NCBI GenBank assembly: GCA_902766185.1
Contig: CACXCQ010000272.1
Coordinates: 1 to 9,136, forward strand
Reading direction: 5' to 3'
Length of the DNA stretch: 9,136 nt
Origin: an uncultured Eubacteriales bacterium
Lineage (GTDB): Bacteria; Bacillota; Clostridia; Peptostreptococcales; Anaerovoracaceae
The notes beneath the pieces were generated by a model. The model did not search any database and was not told the DNA's origin. It saw only the letters and a list, made by a program, of their open reading frames with translations. Of the stretch, positions 1 through 4,969 are shown in pieces; position 1 is the stretch's first letter; each line of letters begins with the position of its first letter. Both the position numbers and the translations under genes were made by a program.

Positions 1-684
1 AACGGAACGGTCCATGAACGCGCCCGGATCGCCCTCGTCAGCGTTGCAGATGATGTATTTCTGATCCGCCTTGTTGGGGGCCGCGAAACTCCACTTCACG
101 CCGGTGGGGAAACCGCCGCCGCCGCGTCCGCGCAGGCCGGAGTCTTTCATGGTCTCGATGACATCCTCCGGCTTCATCTCCAGCACGGCCTTCGCCAGAC
201 CCTGGTAGCCGTCCCTAGAAATGTAATCGTTGATGTCCTCCGGATTGATCTCGCCGCAGTTCTTCAGGACGACCCGCTTCTGCTTCTTGTAGAAGTTCTG
301 CTCGCTGAGGGTCCTGAACTCTCCGTTGATGGTGTATTTCACCACCGGGTCGCCGCCGAAGATGTGCTTGTACATGATCTCCGAGGCGATCTCCGGCGTG
401 ACGTGCACGTAGGTGACTCTCTTCTTGCCCGGCTCCACCACTTCCACGATGGGTTCATAGGTGCACATGCCGGCGCAGCCCACGGGAATGATCTGGACGT
501 TGTCCACGTCCGGCTTTTCGGCAAGTTCCTCCTTGAGGGCTTCCATGACCTCCCGCGCTCCCGCAGAGATCCCGCAGGTGCCCATGCCGACCATGATCCG
601 GATATTGTTCGGTCTCGCCTGTTCCGCCAGGATATCGTCCCGGATGGTTTTCAGGGTGTCCAGTGTGATCTTCTCCTTCGCCAT
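1..684 (-). CDS. nuoF: NuoF/HydB-like NADH-binding flavoprotein subunit, partial (C-terminus beyond left edge)
   Basis: The first 228 codons are present, read right to left from ATG at 682-684. Residues 1 to about 110 form a thioredoxin-like [2Fe-2S] domain of the HndB type, with C37 in [11 protein letters not shown] and C70/C74 in GCAGMC. The NuoF core follows, with the FMN-binding loop [10 protein letters not shown] and the [14 protein letters not shown] stretch at the cut edge. This fused layout is known from the HydB subunit of NAD-linked and electron-bifurcating [FeFe]-hydrogenases and from some formate dehydrogenase complexes; respiratory NuoF lacks the N-terminal domain. The subunit would pass electrons between NAD(H), FMN and Fe-S clusters in a soluble complex. 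Its ATG shares one base with the nuoE stop (TAATG), and AGGTGG lies 7 nt upstream, so the pair is probably translationally coupled. The catalytic partner should lie beyond the left edge, so the exact complex is undecided. Confidence 0.95.
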   Translation of the reverse strand, partial: MAKEKITLDTLKTIRDDILAEQARPNNIRIMVGMGTCGISAGAREVMEALKEELAEKPDVDNVQIIPVGCAGMCTYEPIVEVVEPGKKRVTYVHVTPEIASEIMYKHIFGGDPVVKYTINGEFRTLSEQNFYKKQKRVVLKNCGEINPEDINDYISRDGYQGLAKAVLEMKPEDVIETMKDSGLRGRGGGGFPTGVKWSFAAPNKADQKYIICNADEGDPGAFMDRSV

Positions 685-1238
685 TACGCATCCACCTCAC
701 TTTCCATTTTTTCTTCCAGCTCCGCCGCAAGATAGTACTTGTCCAGAATCTCCGGAATCTGCTTGGTATCATAGAGTTTGGCGTATACGTCGTCGTCGAT
801 CATCATCACCGGAGCAAGGCTGCAGCACCCCAGGCACCGGGTGGCCTCCAGCGAGAACATGCCGTCGTCACTGATGCCTCCAACCTCCATATCCAGATGC
901 TGCTGCAGCGCTTCCACGATGGCCTGGGCGCCCTTCACGTAACAGGCTGTTCCCAGACAAACTGAGATCTTGTGCTTTCCCTGTTTGGTCAGATTGAACT
1001 GGCTGTAAAAAGTGCTGATGCCGTAGAGTTCTCCCACGGATACGTCGTCCAGTTCCAGTGAGATCCACTTCTGCACTTCCAGAGGAACATACCCGAAGAT
1101 CCTCTGGGCCTCCTGCAGCACCATGATGTTGATGCCCTGCTGTCCGCGTACGGAATCGATGTACGCCTTCAGTTCCTTGTAGCGGGGATCGTCCGGCCGG
1201 ATGCAGCTTTCGGTTTTGCCCCTTGCTTCGTTTGCCAT
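684..1238 (-). CDS. nuoE: NuoE/HydC-like [2Fe-2S] subunit (24-kDa family)
   Basis: This 184-residue protein has the normal length for the 24-kDa thioredoxin-like ferredoxin family. It carries the expected cysteine pattern C94-x4-C99 ([12 protein letters not shown]) and C135-x3-C139 ([10 protein letters not shown]), with an extra C138, plus the family stretch GISTFYSQF at 73-81. It probably carries one [2Fe-2S] cluster next to the NuoF/HydB subunit. I chose the ATG at 1236-1238 because AAAGGAGA lies about 11 nt upstream and family similarity begins soon after. The frame stays open to an ATG at 1394, but that lies upstream of the predicted promoter and encodes an atypical sequence. The gene is first in its operon and overlaps the next gene by one base. 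The pair fits a HydCBA-type hydrogenase or a related NAD-dependent oxidoreductase. The symbol is the generic family name. Confidence 0.95.
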   Translation of the reverse strand: MANEARGKTESCIRPDDPRYKELKAYIDSVRGQQGINIMVLQEAQRIFGYVPLEVQKWISLELDDVSVGELYGISTFYSQFNLTKQGKHKISVCLGTACYVKGAQAIVEALQQHLDMEVGGISDDGMFSLEATRCLGCCSLAPVMMIDDDVYAKLYDTKQIPEILDKYYLAAELEEKMESEVDA

Positions 1239-1284
1239 GCTTATGCACGTCTCCTTTCGTAAGTTGAGGAATTGATTTACCGGG

Positions 1285-1326
1285 CCGAAAAACAGAAAAC
1301 GAGCTCCACGGGTGTGTGAAGCTCGT
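1285..1326 (-). terminator. Intrinsic-terminator-like hairpin in the nuoE leader (candidate attenuator)
   Basis: Arms ACGAGCT and AGCTCGT (1299-1305 and 1320-1326) pair perfectly. After one A/C mismatch a further CAC/GTG plus a G-T pair extends the stem. On the minus strand the hairpin is followed by TTTTCTGTTTTTC, a convincing U-tract. It lies about 25 nt after the predicted transcription start (near 1349) and about 60 nt before the nuoE ATG, so it would stop the nuoEF transcript unless readthrough occurs. It could instead terminate readthrough from the gene ending at 1533, although it then sits on the wrong side of the nuoE promoter. Confidence 0.6.
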
Positions 1327-1355
1327 TGTTCGATTTGTTTTTTGCCCACAGCGCG

Positions 1356-1384
1356 ATAGTATTGCTTCGCAGTGATAAAGTCAA
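1356..1384 (-). promoter_or_regulatory. Sigma70-type promoter for nuoEF
   Basis: On the minus strand a TTGACT -35 box (1379-1384) and a TACTAT -10 box (1356-1361) are separated by exactly 17 nt. The predicted start is near 1349, giving a leader of about 110 nt before the nuoE ATG. No other hexamer pair in this intergenic region is as good. Confidence 0.6.
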
Positions 1385-1396
1385 TGATATTCACGC

Positions 1397-1426
1397 CGGT
1401 TTTTACCGCGCAAAACCTGGTTTTGC
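1397..1426. promoter_or_regulatory. Two dyads just upstream of the nuoEF promoter
   Basis: CGGT-TTTT-ACCG (1397-1408) is followed directly by GCAAAACCTGGTTTTGC (1410-1426), a perfect 8-bp dyad about one central base. With a start near 1349 they lie about 48-77 bp upstream, a usual position for activator or redox-regulator sites. They do not match the classic clostridial Rex consensus. The protein that binds, if any, is unknown. Confidence 0.4.
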
Positions 1427-1434
1427 AAAGGTTG

Positions 1435-1498
1435 GCAAGATAGTTGTTTTTTTGCTTTATTCAACCGGTTTCATATTTATTCAGAATAACTATCTTGC
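1435..1498. repeat. Long inverted repeat downstream of the DUF2207-like gene
   Basis: GCAAGATAGTT (1435-1445) is matched by its exact complement AACTATCTTGC (1488-1498) across a 42-nt AT-rich spacer. As plus-strand RNA, wobble pairs lengthen the stem to about 16 pairs. The spacer contains the palindrome AACCGGTT (1463-1470). It lies 35 nt beyond the stop of the 1533-2513 gene, so it may be a 3' end structure, but no U-tract follows on the minus strand. Confidence 0.5.
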
Positions 1499-1532
1499 GA
1501 TAGATGTGGCTAACCGGATTACCAGTTTGTGG

Positions 1533-2513
1533 CTATTTCTCCTCTTTGGACATCTCCTCCATCTGCTCGACGCAGTTGTAGATGACGTTGTACTCGAACT
1601 GCTCGGTCCACTGCGTCCCCATGTTGAAGAGCAGCGCATAGGGCAATATCTCCATGCCATAGTCCGGATCTTCCGTGGACAGCTGCTTCAGCCTATCCCA
1701 CTCCGCCGTTTCGATGAACTGGCGGAATCCAAGGATCTGTCCGTAGACCCAGTGATTGACCCGCCGCTCCATGAACATGATGCAGGGGATGCAGAGGAGA
1801 AAACAACCGGCGAACACGCAGGGGAACAGAAGTCCATCCGTGTGCAGGAGGATCAGGATCAGTTGAATGATGAGGATCCCCGCCGTCCCGACCACGCCGA
1901 CGAATATCTCGAAAAAATCATGTTTCGACCGGAAGCCCAAGGCGCCGTTCTGCAAAAGGGCCAGCGCGATGAACAGCGCTACCCCCAGCAACGCTGACAG
2001 CAGTACGCTCGCGTCTATGGCGACTTCCACAACAAAGGTCCCTACCATCAGAAGCCCCATGGCGATCAGGGTGCCGATCATGCTGTCATCCTGCACCACA
2101 GCGTTCTTGCCCGTGAACCGTTCCCCGACTTTTTCACGCAGTTTGTCCTTGTTTTCCACGACCTCCACCGGAAAATCGTCCAGCCAGACTTTGTCTGACT
2201 TGCCGAACATCTTCTGGAAAAGATATTTTGCATGCTCCGGCGCGTCTTCGGGAAGGCTTCGTATCTTCCTGACGCCGACGGATTCTCCCTTCTCCATGAC
2301 CTCTAGGTATCCTTTGGAGACCCAGTACAGGATCTGCGCGTATATTCCCCGATCGGAAATGGTCGCGATCTGGGCATAATCCATCTCCAGCGGGTCCAGA
2401 CCCTCGGGCGGGCTGGTGGTTATCGTTGGAATCGTTTTTTTATCTTTGCCGAGGACGATCCACATGATGATCGATATGGCCGCGCACACCGGCATTACAA
2501 ACCAGATCCACAT
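1533..2513 (-). CDS. DUF2207-family membrane protein, C-terminal-type only
   Basis: The protein has 326 residues. It begins with a membrane segment (about 2-21), then a cytoplasmic stretch opening SPPEGLDPLEMDYAQIATISDRGIYAQILYWVSKGYLEV, which matches the PPEGL...GYL part of DUF2207 proteins. Four further hydrophobic segments in two pairs lie at about 145-188 and 203-245. The family's C-terminal signature follows: GQILGFRQFIETAEWDRLKQL (258-278), then EDPDYGMEILPYALLFNMGTQW. Typical DUF2207 proteins are about twice as long because a signal peptide and an exported beta-rich domain come first; both are absent here, and the region upstream holds repeats instead. The ATG has only a weak AGGT upstream. 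The function of the family is not established. The gene lies 84 bases after the 65-residue gene and in the same reading frame, so the two may share a transcript. Confidence 0.85.
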   Translation of the reverse strand: MWIWFVMPVCAAISIIMWIVLGKDKKTIPTITTSPPEGLDPLEMDYAQIATISDRGIYAQILYWVSKGYLEVMEKGESVGVRKIRSLPEDAPEHAKYLFQKMFGKSDKVWLDDFPVEVVENKDKLREKVGERFTGKNAVVQDDSMIGTLIAMGLLMVGTFVVEVAIDASVLLSALLGVALFIALALLQNGALGFRSKHDFFEIFVGVVGTAGILIIQLILILLHTDGLLFPCVFAGCFLLCIPCIMFMERRVNHWVYGQILGFRQFIETAEWDRLKQLSTEDPDYGMEILPYALLFNMGTQWTEQFEYNVIYNCVEQMEEMSKEEK

Positions 2514-2526
2514 AATCGTTACCTGC

Positions 2527-2586
2527 CTGCTTATTCCCTTCCTGCTTATTCTCCGCTTGCTTATTCTTCGCCTGCTTATTCTCCGC
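2527..2586. repeat. Four tandem copies of a 15-bp unit
   Basis: On the plus strand the unit is CTGCTTATTCTCCGC, at 2527-2541, 2542-2556, 2557-2571 and 2572-2586. The second and fourth copies are identical, the third has two changes, and the first differs at its 3' end. The array fills most of the gap between the 65-residue gene and the DUF2207-like gene. Read on the minus strand in the frame of the downstream gene it has no stop and encodes a basic RRRIS-type repeat. Confidence 0.9.
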
Positions 2587-2597
2587 CTGGCGGCTGC

Positions 2598-2795
2598 CTA
2601 CTTGATGAAGCCCAGTTTCTTCGCCTGCTCCATATACTTCGGAAGATCCGCCAGGGAAATGTCTACGTCATGCTTCTTCGCAAAGGTCCTGAACTCGCTG
2701 ATGGTGACCTTGCCGTCCGCAATGATCTCCTTTACCTCTGCCTGAAGTTCCGGGTCCGTCTCATACTGCTTGATCAATTCTTCTACCGTTGCCAT
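2598..2795 (-). CDS. Small acidic hypothetical protein (65 aa)
   Basis: I do not recognise a named family with confidence. The protein starts MATVEELIKQYETDPELQAEVK and ends MEQAKKLGFIK. It looks wholly helical and soluble, with no cysteine, signal peptide or membrane segment. The pattern DPELQ...EFRTFAKKHDVDISLADL loosely resembles Nif11-type helical domains, but no leader-peptide cleavage motif or modification enzyme is visible, so I do not call it a peptide precursor. The ATG at 2793-2795 was chosen because AAAGGA lies 8 nt upstream; an in-frame ATG at 2823-2825 has no ribosome binding site. A strong promoter lies about 40 nt upstream. The TAG stop is followed by the 15-bp repeats and then by the DUF2207-like gene in the same frame. 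Confidence 0.8.
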   Translation of the reverse strand: MATVEELIKQYETDPELQAEVKEIIADGKVTISEFRTFAKKHDVDISLADLPKYMEQAKKLGFIK

Positions 2796-2840
2796 AATTC
2801 TTTTCCTTTCACCTTCGCACTTCATTGGTTTATTACTGTG

Positions 2841-2869
2841 ATAATATATCGCACCCGCTTCGATGTCAA
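2841..2869 (-). promoter_or_regulatory. Near-consensus sigma70-type promoter for the 65-aa gene
   Basis: On the minus strand a perfect TTGACA (2864-2869) and TATTAT (2841-2846) are 17 nt apart. The predicted start is near 2835, leaving about a 40-nt leader. TATTA and TAATA half-sites (2831-2835 and 2842-2846, six bases apart) overlap the -10 box and start point, so a repressor site is possible but unproven. Confidence 0.7.
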
Positions 2870-2952
2870 CGGCGGTCTGTCCTCTCCGCGCTGATTATTT
2901 CCCCCGTCGCAAACCCAGGTTGCCCCATCGCCAGACCCCGGATCTCAAAAAG

Positions 2953-3063
2953 CTTGCATAAAGTGCCGAAACTTGCACCACATGTCATTTCGGGCATTCT
3001 GTGCAAGATTTTCAAATCAAAATCTTGCAACAGGGGCAAATAATGGGTGTTTATGTGTGCAAG
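2953..3063. repeat. Cluster of five CTTGCA/TGCAAG words
   Basis: CTTGCA occurs at 2953-2958, 2972-2977 and 3024-3029, and its complement TGCAAG at 3002-3007 and 3058-3063. Five copies of a hexamer in about 110 bp is far above chance for non-repetitive DNA. Two of them form the ends of a perfect inverted repeat (next entry). No reading frame here looks protein-coding. Confidence 0.6.
3002..3029. repeat. Perfect 11-bp inverted repeat with 6-nt loop
   Basis: TGCAAGATTTT (3002-3012) pairs exactly with AAAATCTTGCA (3019-3029) around CAAATC. There is no U-tract on either side, so it is not a standard terminator. Its outer bases GCAAGAT/ATCTTGC are the same as those of the inverted repeat at 1435-1498. 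Confidence 0.85.
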
Positions 3064-3136
3064 CGTTCTTCAGATAATCCGGATGACCCGATCCAGACAA
3101 TGGTGTAAATTTCGTTCAACCCGTTGCGTGGAGAGG

Positions 3137-3217
3137 CTGTGGATAAGCCAACCTGGCGGTGGGCAGGTGAGGCAATGCCGCAGCTGTCCACGGGCAGGTA
3201 CCGGTTATCCCCAACCT
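3137..3217. repeat. Left outer hairpin, with a DnaA box at its edge
   Basis: The segment is an imperfect palindrome. TGTGGATAA (3138-3146, an exact DnaA box in reverse orientation) opposes TTATCCCCA (3205-3213), and CCTGGCGGTGGGCAG opposes CTGTCCACGGGCAGG. The apex is GGC-AAT-GCC (3172-3180). Its counterpart is 3567-3658. Confidence 0.7.
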
Positions 3218-3249
3218 CTTCACGCATTCACTTCTATGCATTTGGAACT

Positions 3250-3337
3250 GTCCGCCCCGATCACGCCGCGCGGGCCGCCGGCTACTTCGCAATGCCGGTG
3301 CGGCCGGCTGTAAAGCGAGCGTGATCGGTCGGCGGAC
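3250..3337. repeat. Left inner hairpin (88 nt)
   Basis: The outer stem joins GTCCGCCCCGATCACGC (3250-3266) to GCGTGATCGGTCGGCGGAC (3319-3337). An inner stem joins GGCCGCCGGC (3273-3282) to GCCGGTGCGGCC (3294-3305) with a two-base bulge, around the loop TACTTCGCAAT. It is very GC-rich. Confidence 0.8.
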
Positions 3338-3338
3338 C

Positions 3339-3366
3339 TCCGTTCGCACCCGTAAGAGCGAACGGA
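3339..3366. repeat. Perfect 9-bp hairpin in the centre of the inverted duplication
   Basis: TCCGTTCGC (3339-3347) and GCGAACGGA (3358-3366) pair perfectly around a 10-nt loop. It starts one base after the left inner hairpin. No matching hairpin is present beside the right copy, where there is instead a small GTGC-TAAG-GCAC stem (3428-3439). Confidence 0.75.
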
Positions 3367-3446
3367 ACGATTCATGAAGAAGATATCGAGATAATGGAGC
3401 GCTGATCTGGAGATGAATGAGCCAATCGTGCTAAGGCACTCTTGGT

Positions 3447-3534
3447 GTCCGCCATCCGATCGCCCTCGCCTGTCAGCTGGCCGCACCGGTCTCAAGGGGG
3501 GACCGGCGGCCCGCGCGGCGCGATCGGGGCGGAC
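3447..3534. repeat. Right inner hairpin (88 nt), inverted copy of 3250-3337
   Basis: The outer stem joins GTCCGCC...CGATCGC (3447-3463) to GCGATCGGGGCGGAC (3520-3534). The inner stem joins GGCCGCACCGGTC (3479-3491) to GACCGGCGGCC (3501-3511). Compared with the left copy, one outer-stem A-T pair is G-C and one inner-stem C-G pair is T-A, so pairing is kept in both copies. The loops are unrelated. Confidence 0.8.
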
Positions 3535-3566
3535 TGAGCGGGATAAGCAGTTACGAGAACAGGCGG

Positions 3567-3658
3567 GTGTTTGGATAAACGGCGGCTGCCCGTGGACAGC
3601 TGATGCTGTGCTTCATCGGTGCATCACCTGCCCACCGCCAACCTGGTTTACCCACAGA
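3567..3658. repeat. Right outer hairpin, inverted copy of 3137-3217
   Basis: TTGGATAAAC (3571-3580) opposes GTTTACCC (3646-3653), and GGACAGCTGATGC opposes GCATCACCTGCC near the apex. The loop is longer than in the left copy. TTACCCACA (3648-3656) differs from the DnaA box TTATCCACA by one base. Confidence 0.7.
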
Positions 3659-4027
3659 CCCGCCCAGCGGAATAAATGGGCGCGAAGTGGTTACCGTTCG
3701 TTTTTGGGCTTGAAATGTAACCAAAAAACGCTCAACCCATTGAAATTATAACTGTCTTGGTTACCACGATCATGGGGTGTGGGCATCATGAATGGTGACT
3801 TCTGTCCGTGATCGGGAATTTTCACCAAAGAAACGAAGGCCAGCATGTGAATCTGGCTTCGGCAGACGAATTATTCGCACGGGAATGCAAAAGTAACGAC
3901 CCGGGCAGCTGAAACGCGTAACCAACGCCTCTTTGTTTTCAACGTTTTCCGGCAATCTTGGTCACATTTTGGCCCCAAAAAGTGCACCAGCCCAGTGAGC
4001 CAGTGAACTTGAGCAAACAACTCAAGC
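3659..4027. other. Non-coding stretch between the structured block and the transporter operon
   Basis: No reading frame here has a credible start or looks like protein. GGTTAC (3690-3695) and GTAACC (3717-3722) form a 6-bp inverted repeat, and GGTTAC recurs near 3759. A TATAAT hexamer lies on the minus strand at 3745-3750 but has only a poor -35 partner; if real it would direct transcription leftward through the 3137-3658 block. CACATTTTGG-CC-CCAAAAAGTG (3963-3984) is a near-perfect dyad downstream of the transporter operon. Confidence 0.4.
4008..4026 (-). terminator. Small hairpin just after the transporter operon (weak terminator candidate)
   Basis: CTTGAG and CTCAAG form a 6-bp stem with a 7-nt loop, one base beyond the TAG stop of the last permease gene. 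No U-tract follows on the minus strand, so it may stabilise the 3' end or do nothing. The dyad at 3963-3984 is an alternative end point. Confidence 0.3.
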
Positions 4028-4969
4028 CTACAGGTTCCCGTGTGCGCGGCGGTGGCTTCCCCGCAGGTACTCGCCGAGAGAGGTGATGCACAGCAGCGTG
4101 ATCACCAAAAGCAGGCCCGGGATCAGGATGATCCACCAGGAGCCGGTGAGCAGGGCCTTCTCAGAAAGGCTGAGCATGCTGCCCCAGGTGATGATGTCCA
4201 CCGGCAGGCCGATCCCGAGAAAACTCAGCGTGGATTCGGCCACGATAGCAGAACGGATGCTCATGACCACCATGAACATGATGGTGCTCAGGAAGTTCGG
4301 CGCCAGATGGCGGCGCAGCACGTGGAAGAAGCCGCCGCCCATCATACGCGAGATCATCACGAACTCAGAATTCCTGATTTTGCGCACCTCGGTACGTACC
4401 ATCTTGGCGATGCTCATCCACCCGGTCACACCGACGATCACCGCGATGCCCACCACATTGCGCTGACCGATCACCGCCTGCAGGAAAATGATCAGAAGAA
4501 GTGACGGGATGCTGAGCAGGATCTCCGTGAACCGCATCATGATGTTGTCGATGACCCCACCCACAAGGCCGCTGACGGTGCCGTAGATCACCGCGATCGA
4601 TGTGGAAATCAGCGTGGCAAGAGCGCCGATGAACAGCGACATGCGTCCGCCGTACCAGAGGATGGACCAGATGTCACGCCCCAAGGTGTCCGTGCCGAAC
4701 CAGTGTCCCGGCCCCGGCGGCAGACTCAGCTGACCGGGATCCATCCGGAAGGGATCGCCCGGCACGAAGAGGTCGCAGCAAAGGCAGGCCAGGACGATGA
4801 CGAGCAAAACCAGGGCGGAGAGCCATGGGAATCCCGCCGAACGCGCGCGCAGAAAACCGCGGCCGGTTCTGGAGGCAGTCCCGGAAAGGTGCTCGCCCTC
4901 CATGGACTGATAGCCCGGACCGACGATGCGGAAGAGCTGGTCATCGCGGACGCTTCGTTCCTTACGCAT
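4028..4969 (-). CDS. Peptide-type ABC importer, second permease (DppC/OppC-like)
   Basis: This 313-residue inner-membrane permease has the normal length for the family. The first membrane segment is at about 50-66, followed by the family hallmark GTDTLGRDIWS (92-102). The remaining helices are at about 110-165, 172-190, 228-250 and 278-297. The EAA loop that contacts the ATPase is SEFVMISRMMGGGFFHVLRRHLAPN (201-225). It would form the translocation channel with the product of 4962-6020. AAGGAGG ends 9 nt before its ATG, a strong ribosome binding site, and the gene overlaps the preceding permease gene by 8 bases. It is the last gene of the operon. The substrate cannot be read from the permease; peptides are most likely, and nickel or glutathione are related alternatives. 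Confidence 0.95.
   Translation of the reverse strand: MRKERSVRDDQLFRIVGPGYQSMEGEHLSGTASRTGRGFLRARSAGFPWLSALVLLVIVLACLCCDLFVPGDPFRMDPGQLSLPPGPGHWFGTDTLGRDIWSILWYGGRMSLFIGALATLISTSIAVIYGTVSGLVGGVIDNIMMRFTEILLSIPSLLLIIFLQAVIGQRNVVGIAVIVGVTGWMSIAKMVRTEVRKIRNSEFVMISRMMGGGFFHVLRRHLAPNFLSTIMFMVVMSIRSAIVAESTLSFLGIGLPVDIITWGSMLSLSEKALLTGSWWIILIPGLLLVITLLCITSLGEYLRGSHRRAHGNL

Larger units (their letters stand above)
3137..3658. repeat. 522-bp inverted duplication of a two-hairpin structured element
   Basis: The left copy (3137-3337) and right copy (3447-3658) are reverse complements of each other along most of their length, and both consist of an outer hairpin, a spacer of about 30 nt and an inner hairpin. 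The outer hairpins share exact runs of 17 bases twice: one ends GGTGGGCAGGTGA, the other is CAGCTGTCCACGGGCAG. The inner hairpins are both exactly 88 nt and match at about 68 of 88 positions without a gap, most differences being in the terminal loop. Between the copies lies a 109-bp centre with its own small hairpins. No reading frame in it resembles a protein. It could be a structured RNA, a pair of mobile palindromic elements, or a protein-binding DNA structure; I cannot decide which. Confidence 0.85.

Noticed and set aside
1239..1394. N-terminal extension of NuoE to an ATG at 1394
   Set aside because: The extension spans the predicted promoter and terminator hairpin, is unlike the family N-terminus, and the internal ATG at 1238 has an AGGAGA site upstream.
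2527..2586. Possible CRISPR array at the 15-bp repeats
   Set aside because: The units are too short and directly adjacent, with no spacers and no cas genes in the window.
3137..3658. Insertion sequence or integron attC array
   Set aside because: No transposase or integrase gene, no terminal target duplication found by eye, and no convincing attC core sites. A non-autonomous element remains possible and is covered in the findings.
3047..3751. Several open frames of 60-110 codons on both strands across the structured repeat region
   Set aside because: They lack ribosome binding sites, overlap each other, have unusual composition driven by GC-rich palindromes, and match no family I know. The inverted repeat explains the open frames.
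3770..3955. Minus-strand 61-codon open frame between the structured block and the transporter operon
   Set aside because: It has no ribosome binding site, no recognisable sequence and low-confidence composition; I treat this stretch as non-coding.
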